Shown: positions 1 to 8,028 of the stretch, in pieces
How the letters are laid out: every line of letters starts with the position of its first letter
Position numbering within the stretch: position 1 is the stretch's first letter
Origin: Glaciihabitans arcticus
GTDB taxonomy: Bacteria > Actinomycetota > Actinomycetes > Actinomycetales > Microbacteriaceae
DNA: 64,000 nt
Direction of reading: 5' to 3'
Assembly: GCF_004310685.1 (NCBI RefSeq)
Contig: NZ_SISG01000001.1
Location: forward strand, 2,542,001-2,606,000
Program-made: the position numbers and the translations under genes
Notes under the pieces: generated by a model
The model's input: only the letters and a program-made list of their open reading frames with translations
Databases searched by the model: none
Told to the model about the DNA's origin: nothing

Positions 1-702
1 GACCTCGATGCTCGTGCCCTCCTCGGCGGCGATCTCGGCCGCCTGCAGCAGGGTCGCGACCATGGCGCCGTGGCCGAGCAGGGTGATCTCGCTGCCCTCG
101 CGCACCACGCGGGTGGAGTGCAGCGGAGCGCCGGAGGCGGAGAAGTCGACTTCGCCCTTGGGCCAGTAGCGGCTCTTGGGTTCGAAGAACATGACCGGGT
201 CGTTGCTCGCGATGGCCTCCTGGATCATCCAGTAGGCGTCGTGCGGGGTGCTCGGGCTCACGAGGCGCAGGCCGGGGGTGTGCGCGAAGTACGCCTCCGG
301 GCTCTCCTGGTGGTGCTCGACCGCTCCGATGTGCCCGCCGTAGGGCACGCGGATGACGACCGGCAGCTGCAGGGTGCCCTCGTGGCGGTTCGTGAGCTTC
401 GCCAGCTGGGTCGTGATCTGGTCGAAGCCCGGGAAGATGAAGCCGTCGAACTGGATCTCGACGACGGGACGGTAGCCCCCCATCGCGAGGCCGATCGCGG
501 TGCCGACGATGCCGGACTCGGCGAGCGGGGTGTCCATGACGCGGTGGGTGCCGAACTCGGCCTGCAGGCCCTCGGTCACACGGAAGACGCCACCGAGCGG
601 GCCGATGTCCTCGCCCATCAGGAGCACCTTGGCGTCATCCTGCATGGCCTTGCGGAGGCCCGCATTCAGCGCCTTGGCGAGCGGCATGATTTCGGTGCTC
701 AC
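1..702 (-). CDS. 2-oxoacid dehydrogenase E1 component, beta subunit (partial, runs off the left edge)
   Basis: This is the beta subunit of the thiamine-diphosphate E1 enzyme of a branched-chain 2-oxoacid or pyruvate dehydrogenase complex. The 234 visible codons stay open to the window edge, so the C-terminal third is missing. Recognisable family segments are GEDIG near residue 31, the RVMDTPLAESGIVG block and the GYRPVVEIQFDGF block. The start is GTG at 702, which overlaps the TGA of the alpha-subunit gene as GTGA, so the two are probably translationally coupled and form one heterotetramer. An E2 gene is expected beyond the edge but is not visible. Substrate class cannot be decided from this fragment. 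Confidence 0.93.
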   Translation of the reverse strand, partial: MSTEIMPLAKALNAGLRKAMQDDAKVLLMGEDIGPLGGVFRVTEGLQAEFGTHRVMDTPLAESGIVGTAIGLAMGGYRPVVEIQFDGFIFPGFDQITTQLAKLTNRHEGTLQLPVVIRVPYGGHIGAVEHHQESPEAYFAHTPGLRLVSPSTPHDAYWMIQEAIASNDPVMFFEPKSRYWPKGEVDFSASGAPLHSTRVVREGSEITLLGHGAMVATLLQAAEIAAEEGTSIEV

Positions 703-1814
703 TGGTCGCCTCCGAACGATGCCTCGTAGTCGGCGAGCCACTGCTTCTGCGAATCGATCACGGGATGCGGCTCCGAGTAGACGTGGTCGAAGATCTTCGC
801 CGTGGACGGAGTCTCGAGGGCGAGGGTGCGCCCCCGGATGTCGGCCGCGAAGTCGGCGGCCTCCACCTCAAGCTCGGCGAAGAACGCGTCGCTCTCGCCG
901 CGGCCGCGCAGGTAGGTCTCGAAGCGGCTGATCGGGTCGCGCTCGGCCCAGTACTCGACCTCGGAGTTCTCGCGGTACTTGGTCGGGTCGTCGGAGGACG
1001 TGTGCGCGCCCATGCGGTAGGTCAGCGCCTCGATGAGTCGGGGTCCGCCGCCGGCACGGATGCGCTCGAGATTGGCGAACGAGACCGCGTAGCTCGCGAG
1101 CACGTCGTTGCCGTCGATCTGCACGCCCGGGATGCCGAAGCCCTCCGAGCGCAGGTAGAGCGGGGTGCGCGACTGGGTGCTGACCGGAACCGAGATCGCC
1201 CAGTGGTTGTTCTGCAAAAAGAACAGCACGGGAGCCTGGTAGCTCGCGGCGAACACGAAGGCCTCGCTCACGTCGCCCTGGCTCGTGGCACCGTCGCCGA
1301 AGTAGGTGATCACGGCGCCGTCGGTTTCGGGATGCCCCGTGCCGGTCGTTCCATCGAGGGTCATCGCCATGGCGACTCCCGTCGCGTGCAGGGTGTGGGA
1401 TCCGATGACCAGCGTGTACAGGTGGAAGTTGCCGTGCTCGGCAGGGTTCCAGCCGCCGTGCGTGGTGCCCCTCAGCAGCTTGATGATGTTGAGCGGATCG
1501 ACGCCGCGGATGCGCGCGATGGCGTGCTCGCGGTAGGCCGGGAAGATGTGGTCCTGCGCGCGGGCTGCGTAGCCGGAGCCGACCTGCGCCGCCTCCTGGC
1601 CGAGGCTCGGCACCCAGAGGCCGAGCTGGCCCTGGCGCTGCAGGTTGGTTGCCTCATTGTCGAAGCGGCGGATGACGACCATCTGGCGATGGAATTCGCG
1701 CAGTTGCTCGTCGCTGAGCGCATCGATGAGCGGCAGGTACTCGGCCGAGGCATCGCTTTCGACGATGGTTCCCTCGGGGGAGAGCAGCTGGACCGTCGCG
1801 GCGGTGTAAGACAT
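699..1814 (-). CDS. 2-oxoacid dehydrogenase E1 component, alpha subunit
   Basis: This encodes 371 residues of the E1 alpha subunit, which decarboxylates a 2-oxoacid on thiamine diphosphate and passes the acyl group to the E2 lipoyl domain. The thiamine-diphosphate motif is clear: GDGATSQGD opens it and QNNHWAIS closes it. The phosphorylation-loop region YRMGAHTSSDDPTKYR is typical of branched-chain or actinobacterial pyruvate E1 alpha. It lies 4 bases after the aminotransferase stop and overlaps the beta-subunit start by 4 bases, so all three are probably one transcript. The similarity favours a branched-chain (Bkd-type) enzyme, but this is not proven. Confidence 0.93.
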   Translation of the reverse strand: MSYTAATVQLLSPEGTIVESDASAEYLPLIDALSDEQLREFHRQMVVIRRFDNEATNLQRQGQLGLWVPSLGQEAAQVGSGYAARAQDHIFPAYREHAIARIRGVDPLNIIKLLRGTTHGGWNPAEHGNFHLYTLVIGSHTLHATGVAMAMTLDGTTGTGHPETDGAVITYFGDGATSQGDVSEAFVFAASYQAPVLFFLQNNHWAISVPVSTQSRTPLYLRSEGFGIPGVQIDGNDVLASYAVSFANLERIRAGGGPRLIEALTYRMGAHTSSDDPTKYRENSEVEYWAERDPISRFETYLRGRGESDAFFAELEVEAADFAADIRGRTLALETPSTAKIFDHVYSEPHPVIDSQKQWLADYEASFGGDQ

Positions 1815-1818
1815 TCGT

Positions 1819-2910
1819 CTAATCTAACGCGGGTTGCGCGGCGCCCGTTCGTAGCTCTCGCACAACGTCCGCCGCAGCTTTGAGGAGTTTGTCTACAGAT
1901 CCGGTCTCGCCGATGCTCACGCGGATGCCCTCGGGCAGCAGTGCGCGCACAACGATTCCGTGCTGTGTGAAGACCTCGGCGGCCCAGGTGGACTGCTCGC
2001 CGGTGGGCAGCCAGAGGAAGTTTCCGTGCGGCTTCGGCACGTTCCAGCCCTGGTCGATGAGCGCCTGCCAGACCTGATCGCGCAACACGGCGATGCGGTG
2101 CACGCGCTCGAGCAGTTCGTCCTCGTGCTCGAGGGAGACGATCGCGGCGATCTGCGCGGGCTCGGTGACGGACAGCGGGATGGCGGTTGCGCGCGCTGCG
2201 TCCATGATGTATTCGGCGCCGAGCGCGTAGCCGACGCGCAACCCGGCAAGGCCGTAGGCCTTGGAGAAGGTGCGGAGGACGACGAGGTTGGGGTAGCGGC
2301 TGAGGAGAGCCGGGCCATCCACCTTCGCCGGATCGGTCACGAACTCGATGTAGGCCTCGTCGAGCAGCACGAGCACCGACTCGGGCACGGCGGCCATGAA
2401 CGTCTCGAACTCGTCGGCGGTGACGATCGTGCCGGTCGGGTTGTTGGGGGAGCAGACCAGGATCACGCGGGTGCGGTCGGTGACGGCCGCCGCCATCGCG
2501 GGCAGGTCGTGACGGTGGTCGGCGGTGAGCGGAACCTGCACGCTCGTGGCACCCGCGACGGTGACGATGCCGGGGTAGGCCTCGAAGCTGCGCCAGGCGT
2601 AGACGACCTCGTCGCCGTGCCCGGCGGCCGCGGTGATCAGCTGGGTGATGACGGATACGGATCCGGCACCGACCTGGATCTGCTCGGCGGTGACACCGAA
2701 GCGGTCGGCGAGGATTCCGCGCAGCACGGTGGCCGTCGCGTCGGGGTAACGGTTGATGCTGCTGCCGGCGAGCGCCTCGCGCACGGCGGCGATCGGCTCG
2801 AAGGGATTCTCGTTGGAGGACAACTTGAAGGCGTCCGCAGCGGCAGGTTTTCCCTGGCGGTACGGAACCATCGACTCGATCTCGGGACGCAGACGTACTC
2901 GTGAACTCAC
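1819..2910 (-). CDS. Histidinol-phosphate / aromatic aminotransferase family (HisC/Pat)
   Basis: This is a fold-type I PLP aminotransferase of 363 residues. The Schiff-base lysine is K217 in TFSKAYG, and the PNNPTG segment (residues 155-160) and the LSSNENPF segment are typical of the HisC/Pat family. HisC converts imidazole-acetol phosphate to histidinol phosphate; Pat proteins use aromatic amino acids. There are no other his genes nearby, and the gene heads the E1 alpha/beta operon, so a role making or removing 2-oxoacids is plausible. The start is GTG at 2910, with a GGGGAGG stretch running into the start codon, so spacing is unusually short and a later start is possible. Confidence 0.85.
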   Translation of the reverse strand: MSSRVRLRPEIESMVPYRQGKPAAADAFKLSSNENPFEPIAAVREALAGSSINRYPDATATVLRGILADRFGVTAEQIQVGAGSVSVITQLITAAAGHGDEVVYAWRSFEAYPGIVTVAGATSVQVPLTADHRHDLPAMAAAVTDRTRVILVCSPNNPTGTIVTADEFETFMAAVPESVLVLLDEAYIEFVTDPAKVDGPALLSRYPNLVVLRTFSKAYGLAGLRVGYALGAEYIMDAARATAIPLSVTEPAQIAAIVSLEHEDELLERVHRIAVLRDQVWQALIDQGWNVPKPHGNFLWLPTGEQSTWAAEVFTQHGIVVRALLPEGIRVSIGETGSVDKLLKAAADVVRELRTGAAQPALD

Positions 2911-2958
2911 CTCCCCAGCCTAATTGCGGGGGCGGTGCCTCCAGTGCATAGTGGTGGC

Positions 2959-3363
2959 ATGCAGAGATTCCTGGTCAAGCTCCTCATCAATGCCGTCGCC
3001 CTGTGGCTGACGACGCTCATCGTGACCGGCCTGACCCTCGAGCCCTTCGCTCCCGGCGAGACCCTGCAGATCGTGCTGACCTTCCTGGTCGTGGCCTTCA
3101 TCTTCGGTGTTGTGAACGGTGTGGTCGGTAACACGATCCGCATTGTGGCGTTCCCCATCTACATCCTCACCCTCGGTCTCATTGCGCTCGTGGTGAATGC
3201 CCTGCTGCTGCTGATCGTGAGTTGGATCTCGGGCCTGCTCGGCTTCGGCCTCTTCGTCGACGGCTTCTGGGCCGGCTTCTGGGGCGCGATCGTGCTCGGC
3301 ATCATCAGCTGGTTCATCTCGCTGTTCCTCCGCCCGGCCCTGCGCGAGAACCGCAAGGCATAG
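2959..3363 (+). CDS. Small four-helix membrane protein, phage-holin-family (YvlD/DUF360-like)
   Basis: This encodes 134 residues that are almost wholly hydrophobic, with about four transmembrane segments separated by short turns and a basic C-terminus. The pattern and length fit the YvlD/DUF360 group, commonly named phage holin family although its members are chromosomal and not known lysis proteins. The start chosen is the ATG before QRFLVKLL; an upstream in-frame ATG at 2935 would add a non-hydrophobic octapeptide. The gene is divergent from the aminotransferase gene and ends 7 bases before the convergent hydrolase gene. Function is unknown. Confidence 0.75.
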   Translation: MQRFLVKLLINAVALWLTTLIVTGLTLEPFAPGETLQIVLTFLVVAFIFGVVNGVVGNTIRIVAFPIYILTLGLIALVVNALLLLIVSWISGLLGFGLFVDGFWAGFWGAIVLGIISWFISLFLRPALRENRKA

Positions 3364-3370
3364 GCCTTCT

Positions 3371-4771
3371 TCAATCGCCTCCCCTCTCCGCGAGGTAGCT
3401 CGTGCTCGTCGAGCGCGTGACGGTGTCCCGCCAGTCGATCGACTCGACGGCGCGCGCGAGCTTCTCACTGCCCGCACCGTCGGCGAGTTCGGCCGTGCGC
3501 CGGTAGACCGCGAGATCGTGCGCCGGAACCGCCCGGTCGTCGGGCAGCGGCACCCCGCCGAACGCCTGCCTCTCGACGAGCACCGCGTCGTGGTTCACCC
3601 GTGTGCCGCCGAACGCCGGCACCAGGTCGTCGGTGTGCTCGATGGTGATGGTCGGGATGCCCGCGGGCACCGGGATCTGGCCGGCAGGCGCCCCTACGGT
3701 GATGAGCCCCTGCGGTGAGTAGTCCCCGGAGGCGGCGAGCGCCGTCGCGATCAACCCGCCTTGCGAGTACCCGGTGAAGACGATCGGGCTCCCCTTCATG
3801 ACGCCCGCATCGGCGAGCGCCTCGCGTGCGGCACGGTACGACCCGGCCGGCAGCTCGGCGACGGCGTGCACGTTGCTCGTGAGATCCCACACCTCGGTAC
3901 CGGCGACGGGGGAGAAGTCCACCGTGCCGCCCAGATAGACCTCGAAGCGGTCCATGCCGCGGATCGAGTACCGCTCGATCACGATCTGCTCGCCGTAAGC
4001 GTTGCCCTTCGGATCGGGCACGCGGCCGATGCGATCGGCGATGCCGCGCGGGGGCTGCGCGCCCAGCGACCGGACCGTCGGGCGCACCGTCACCGGGGTC
4101 TCGGCGAACACGCCGAATCGCGCGCCGACGAGCGCGATCGCGGCAGCAGACGTTCCGACACCGGCTACCCCGAAACCCTCCTCGCCGAGCGCGAGGGCGA
4201 GACCGGGTGGCAGTCGCGCGAGCCCCGCGCCGGTGTCGTCGACACTCGACACCGCGGAGCGCAGCAGCGCGACGGTGAACGGGCTCGACAGCACACCGCG
4301 GTGGGCGCGCAGCCAATCGCCGAGCGCTCCGGCAGCCTCGATCGCTCCCCGCGGAAAGAGCACCGCCGCACCGAAGAGCCCGGCGAGGGCGATCGCCGAG
4401 GCGGGCAGCACCAGGAACGCGAGCGTGGGGAGGAACCACCCCGCCGCGTAGCCGAGCGTCGCGGTCAGCTGCTGCCCCGCCCGTTGCAGGGCGAACTCGA
4501 GCCGGTCGTAATTGTCGGCGGCACTCCGCAGCGCCGTCGCGGTGCGCGAGGACGCCGTGCGAACCTCGCCGAGCAGCAGGCCCGCCCGCTCGAGTTCGCG
4601 CGTTGCGGCATCCGGCGGTCGCCCGGCGCCCAGCATGAGGATGCCCGCGACCTGGCCCGCGCAGCCCTCCGCCTCCCGGGTCACTCGATCGAGGGATCGC
4701 GCGCGCTCCATCAACTCATCGGTGGCGACGGTCAAGGCCCCGCCACCGGAAATCTCCAGCCCATCAGCCAT
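3371..4771 (-). CDS. Membrane-anchored alpha/beta-hydrolase with WXG100-like helical N-terminus
   Basis: This encodes 466 residues. Residues 1-100 are helical and polar, resembling the paired-helix substrates of type VII secretion. Two hydrophobic segments follow (about 104-123 and 125-140), then a C-terminal alpha/beta-hydrolase domain. The nucleophile elbow is GYSQG with S336; D381 or D382 and H418 are candidates for the other triad members. The start at 4771 overlaps the upstream small gene by 8 bases, so the pair is probably co-translated. A longer reading frame extends upstream but would overlap that gene. The pairing suggests an ESX-type exported or surface lipase/esterase, but no secretion machinery is in the window and the substrate is unknown. 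Confidence 0.75.
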   Translation of the reverse strand: MADGLEISGGGALTVATDELMERARSLDRVTREAEGCAGQVAGILMLGAGRPPDAATRELERAGLLLGEVRTASSRTATALRSAADNYDRLEFALQRAGQQLTATLGYAAGWFLPTLAFLVLPASAIALAGLFGAAVLFPRGAIEAAGALGDWLRAHRGVLSSPFTVALLRSAVSSVDDTGAGLARLPPGLALALGEEGFGVAGVGTSAAAIALVGARFGVFAETPVTVRPTVRSLGAQPPRGIADRIGRVPDPKGNAYGEQIVIERYSIRGMDRFEVYLGGTVDFSPVAGTEVWDLTSNVHAVAELPAGSYRAAREALADAGVMKGSPIVFTGYSQGGLIATALAASGDYSPQGLITVGAPAGQIPVPAGIPTITIEHTDDLVPAFGGTRVNHDAVLVERQAFGGVPLPDDRAVPAHDLAVYRRTAELADGAGSEKLARAVESIDWRDTVTRSTSTSYLAERGGD

Positions 4772-4997
4772 CGTCGATCTCCCTGCCCGTGAGCGCCTGC
4801 GCGGAGGCGACCGCATCACCGGCGGCCAGGGCCTGCCGGCGCAGCTCGGCAAGGTCCGCCTCGAACCCACTCTGCGCGCGACCGGACCAGGCGTCGGCCG
4901 GAGGCGGCAGCCAGGCGAGCAGGGCATCGACCCGAGCACGCAGGGGGCCGAGCGCGGCGAGTCTCACGGCGAGTAAGGAGTCAAAGGTGCTGGTCAC
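4764..4997 (-). CDS. WXG100-like small helical protein
   Basis: This encodes 77 residues, the size of a WXG100 (ESAT-6-like) protein. It is predicted to be two helices with a W37-S38-G39 turn between them, followed by GFEADLAELRRQA, similar to the WXG100 pattern. The start used is GTG at 4997; an upstream in-frame ATG at 5063 would add a poor-looking basic N-terminus. No clear ribosome binding site is visible, so the start is uncertain. It lies immediately upstream of, and overlaps by 8 bases, a helical-plus-hydrolase gene, which suggests a partner or chaperone role. No EccC, EccB or MycP gene is in the window. Confidence 0.6.
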   Translation of the reverse strand: MTSTFDSLLAVRLAALGPLRARVDALLAWLPPPADAWSGRAQSGFEADLAELRRQALAAGDAVASAQALTGREIDDG

Positions 4998-5110
4998 AGA
5001 ACCATGCTGAACCGAAGCGGGGAGCCGTCGGGCGCTGCGTGGCGGACCGGTGCGCTGGGGCATCCGGATGCCGACTGTGAAGGAGTCGCAAACTACGGGA
5101 CAATAGGCGC

Positions 5111-5632
5111 ATGAGCTTCGACCTGGATCGCGACGAGTCGGGGCTCTTCCGCATCTGCTTCGTCTGCACCGGTAACATCTGCCGCTCGCCGATGGCCGAG
5201 ACCGTCTTTCGCGACCTCGTGCAGAAGGCCGGGCTCGACGACCGCATCGCCGTCAGCTCCGCCGGCACCGGCGACTGGCACGTGGGCGAGCGCAGCGACG
5301 AGCGCACCCTCACCGCCCTCTCGGCACGCGGCTACGACGGCTCGAAGCACCGTGCCAAGCAGTTCGACCCCGACTGGTTCGAGAAGCTCGACCTCGTGAT
5401 CGCCTTCGATCGCAGCCACGACCGGATTCTCAAGGCCTGGGCGCCCAACGAGCGGGAGCGCTCGAAGGTCAACCTGCTGCTGAGCTTCGATAAGAACCAG
5501 GGCGAGCTCGACGTACCTGACCCCTACTACTCCGACGCCGCCCTCTTCGACCGTGTGCTCAGCATGGTCGAACACGCGAGCGCCGCACTCTTCGACCAGA
5601 TCAAGCCCGGCATCAACCAGGGAGCCTCATGA
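5111..5632 (+). CDS. Low-molecular-weight protein-tyrosine phosphatase
   Basis: This encodes 173 residues of the LMW-PTP family, which removes phosphate from tyrosine (or arginine) residues through a phospho-cysteine intermediate. The CX5R loop is CTGNICR with C19 and R25, and the general-acid aspartate is in the VPDPYY motif near the C-terminus, so the active site is complete. The stop overlaps the purB start as ATGA, implying translational coupling with purine synthesis, which is a chance or housekeeping arrangement rather than evidence for a substrate. Confidence 0.92.
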   Translation: MSFDLDRDESGLFRICFVCTGNICRSPMAETVFRDLVQKAGLDDRIAVSSAGTGDWHVGERSDERTLTALSARGYDGSKHRAKQFDPDWFEKLDLVIAFDRSHDRILKAWAPNERERSKVNLLLSFDKNQGELDVPDPYYSDAALFDRVLSMVEHASAALFDQIKPGINQGAS

Positions 5633-7014
5633 CGCCACTGCCCGAACAGCCCATCAGCCCGCTCGACGGACGCTACCGCGCCTCGGTCACAGGACTCGGC
5701 GAGTTCCTCTCCGAGGCCGGCCTCAACCGCGCCCGCGTGCAGGTCGAGGTCGAGTGGCTGCTCTACCTCACCGATCGCGAGCTCTTCGGCTCCACTCGGC
5801 TCACACCCGAGGAGGCCCGCTCGCTGCGCGCCCTCGTCACCGACTTCGGGCAGGCCGAGATCGATGAACTCGCGAGTCTCGAGGCGACCACCCGCCACGA
5901 CGTGAAGGCCGTCGAGTACCTGGTGCGCAACAAACTCACCGCGCTCGGCCTCACCCGCGTCGCCGAACTGACCCACTTCGCCTGCACCAGCGAGGACATC
6001 AACAACCTCTCCTACGCGCTGACCATCGGTTCGGCGATTCGTGAGGTGTGGATGCCCCGCGCTCGCGCCGTGGCCGCGAGCCTCCGCACCCTCGCTTTCG
6101 ATCACCGCGACGCGCCCATGCTCGCGCACACTCACGGCCAGCCCGCCACCCCCACCACCGTGGGCAAGGAGTTCGCGGTGTTCGTGCACCGCCTCGAGCG
6201 GATCCTCACCCAGGTCGAGTCCACCGAGTACCTCGGCAAGTTCTCGGGCGCGACGGGAACGTTCGCGGCGCACGTCGCGGCCGACGCCACGCAGGACTGG
6301 CCGGCTGTGTCGCGGGAGTTCGTGACATCCCTCGGACTGGACTGGAACCCGCTCACCACGCAGATCGAGTCGCACGACTGGCAGGCGGAGCTGTACAACC
6401 GCGTCGCCCACACCAACCGGGTGCTGCACAACCTATGCACCGACATCTGGACCTACATCTCGATGGGCTACCTCACGCAGATCCCGCAGGCGGGCGCGAC
6501 CGGCTCGTCGACCATGCCGCACAAGATCAACCCGATCCGGTTCGAGAACGCCGAGGCCAACCTCGAGTTGTCGAGCGCCCTGCTCGACTCGCTCGCGCAG
6601 ACTCTCGTGACCTCACGGCTGCAGCGCGACCTCACCGACTCGACCACACAACGCAACGTGGGCGTAGCCCTCGGCCACTCGCTGCTCGCGCTCGACAACA
6701 TCCACCGCGGGCTCGGCGAGTTCTCGGTGAACACCGCGGCCCTCGACGCCGACCTCGATGGCAACTGGGAGATTCTGGGCGAGGCGATCCAGACGGTCAT
6801 CCGCGCGGAGATCACCGCCGGACGCTCCTCGATCGCCGACCCGTACGCGATGCTCAAGGAGCTGACCCGCGGCCACCGCGTCGGACAGGTCGAGCTCGTT
6901 GAGTTCATCGACGGCCTCGACATCAGCGCCGAGGCCAAGGCACGACTGCGCACGCTCACGCCGGCCGGCTACGCGGGGCTCGCGAGCCAGCTCGTCGACT
7001 TCCTCGAGGCATAG
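5629..7014 (+). CDS. purB: Adenylosuccinate lyase
   Basis: PurB (461 residues) acts twice in purine synthesis: it splits SAICAR to AICAR plus fumarate, and adenylosuccinate to AMP plus fumarate. It belongs to the fumarase/aspartase superfamily. The signature GSSTMPHKINP is present and supplies the catalytic serine loop; the AHTHGQPATPTTVGK segment carries a catalytic histidine. The start overlaps the LMW-PTP stop by 4 bases. A short inverted repeat (7015-7020 with 7027-7032) follows the stop but has no T-run. Confidence 0.96.
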   Translation: MTPLPEQPISPLDGRYRASVTGLGEFLSEAGLNRARVQVEVEWLLYLTDRELFGSTRLTPEEARSLRALVTDFGQAEIDELASLEATTRHDVKAVEYLVRNKLTALGLTRVAELTHFACTSEDINNLSYALTIGSAIREVWMPRARAVAASLRTLAFDHRDAPMLAHTHGQPATPTTVGKEFAVFVHRLERILTQVESTEYLGKFSGATGTFAAHVAADATQDWPAVSREFVTSLGLDWNPLTTQIESHDWQAELYNRVAHTNRVLHNLCTDIWTYISMGYLTQIPQAGATGSSTMPHKINPIRFENAEANLELSSALLDSLAQTLVTSRLQRDLTDSTTQRNVGVALGHSLLALDNIHRGLGEFSVNTAALDADLDGNWEILGEAIQTVIRAEITAGRSSIADPYAMLKELTRGHRVGQVELVEFIDGLDISAEAKARLRTLTPAGYAGLASQLVDFLEA

Positions 7015-7058
7015 CGGTCGGGCACGCGACCGAGTGTCGGGCGCGTGTTCGAACGGCC

Positions 7059-7304
7059 TCAGTGACCCGAGCCGCGGTCCTGTTCGTCGAGGTCGAGCTT
7101 CTCGGCGCCATCCGGTCGGATCGCGAGCACGAGCATCGCGAGCACGACCAGCACCACGATGAAGGCCACGCCGCCGAAGATGAGGGCTAGCTCCCACTGG
7201 CGCGTCGACATGAGCACGATGAGGGCAATGAAGATGGCGAGTCCCGCGGAGATGAGCAGGAGTTCTGCGGGACGCGTGCGGTCCCTGCGGGTGGGTTCAG
7301 ACAC
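7059..7304 (-). CDS. Small two-helix membrane protein
   Basis: This encodes 81 residues with two hydrophobic segments (about 14-31 and 39-62), a basic N-terminus and an acidic C-terminal tail. The start is GTG at 7304, only 2 bases after the stop of the upstream membrane-protein gene, so the two are probably co-transcribed. The family was not recognised and no function is assigned. It is convergent with purB. Confidence 0.6.
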   Translation of the reverse strand: MSEPTRRDRTRPAELLLISAGLAIFIALIVLMSTRQWELALIFGGVAFIVVLVVLAMLVLAIRPDGAEKLDLDEQDRGSGH

Positions 7305-7306
7305 GG

Positions 7307-7987
7307 TCAGCTCCTGCTCTCGGTGGCGAGAGCCGAGGCATCCGCGTTATCGGCCCAGCGCAGCGACATGGCTGCGATGACGAGGTAGACACCGAGGATC
7401 GCGCAGTAGGCGCCGAGCGCACCCACAACGATGATCGACCCGGTGAGGAAGCGCTCGACCTTGTCGGCGCCCATGTACGGCAGGTTGTAATCGACCGGCA
7501 CAAGCAGAATCGCGACCGCGAACAGCGCGGTCAGTCCGCCGACGAACAGGCGGTCCTTCGCGAGCGAACCTGCGCTGTCGACACGGGATGCCGCAGCGCT
7601 CCGCCTCGCGCGCAGACCCAGGTACAGCTCGAGAAAGCCGGTCACCGCTGCCCATGTGCTCACGAGGAAAACGAGGAACGCGAGTCCGGCGCCCGGGGAG
7701 AAGACAGCCACGAGTCCTGCCACGATGCCGAGCACCCCCTGCGCTGCCAGCCAGGGGCGCGCGTCAGCCGAACGCAGTGCGGCGAGCACGAGCACAACGC
7801 CCGTGACGAGAGCGAAGACGCCGAACATGCGGAAGCCGAACGGTGCGGCGTGGTCAGCCGTGAACGTGATGAGGATGGCGACCCCGATCGCCGTAGCGGC
7901 CCGGGCGAGCATGGCGACCCAGGTCGTGGCGATCCAGTCCAGCAGGCGCGCGGACGCGGGCTGGGTGGTGAGGGAGGGGGAGGACAC
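7307..7987 (-). CDS. Multi-pass membrane protein, HdeD/DUF308-like
   Basis: This encodes 226 residues with roughly six hydrophobic segments and short loops; the Gly/Val-rich paired helices (for example GVFALVTGVVLVLAALRS and GVLGIVAGLVAVFSPG) resemble the DUF308/HdeD repeat family. HdeD itself is an acid-resistance membrane protein in enterobacteria, but members elsewhere have no known job. The start is GTG at 7987, with AGAGG upstream at normal spacing. The small membrane gene that follows is in the same probable operon. The family call is an inference from pattern only. Confidence 0.65.
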   Translation of the reverse strand: MSSPSLTTQPASARLLDWIATTWVAMLARAATAIGVAILITFTADHAAPFGFRMFGVFALVTGVVLVLAALRSADARPWLAAQGVLGIVAGLVAVFSPGAGLAFLVFLVSTWAAVTGFLELYLGLRARRSAAASRVDSAGSLAKDRLFVGGLTALFAVAILLVPVDYNLPYMGADKVERFLTGSIIVVGALGAYCAILGVYLVIAAMSLRWADNADASALATESRS

Positions 7988-8028
7988 GGCAGTGATACCT
8001 CTTTCTGCGCGGGTTCACTCCCGTCAGT

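Noticed and set aside
1-2400. Apparent excess of GGATG/CATCC pentamers in coding sequence
   Set aside because: By eye it was about twice the base-composition expectation, which codon context can explain; no proper count over the window was possible.
7015-7032. Small inverted repeat after purB as a terminator
   Set aside because: It is only a 6-bp stem and has no T-run.
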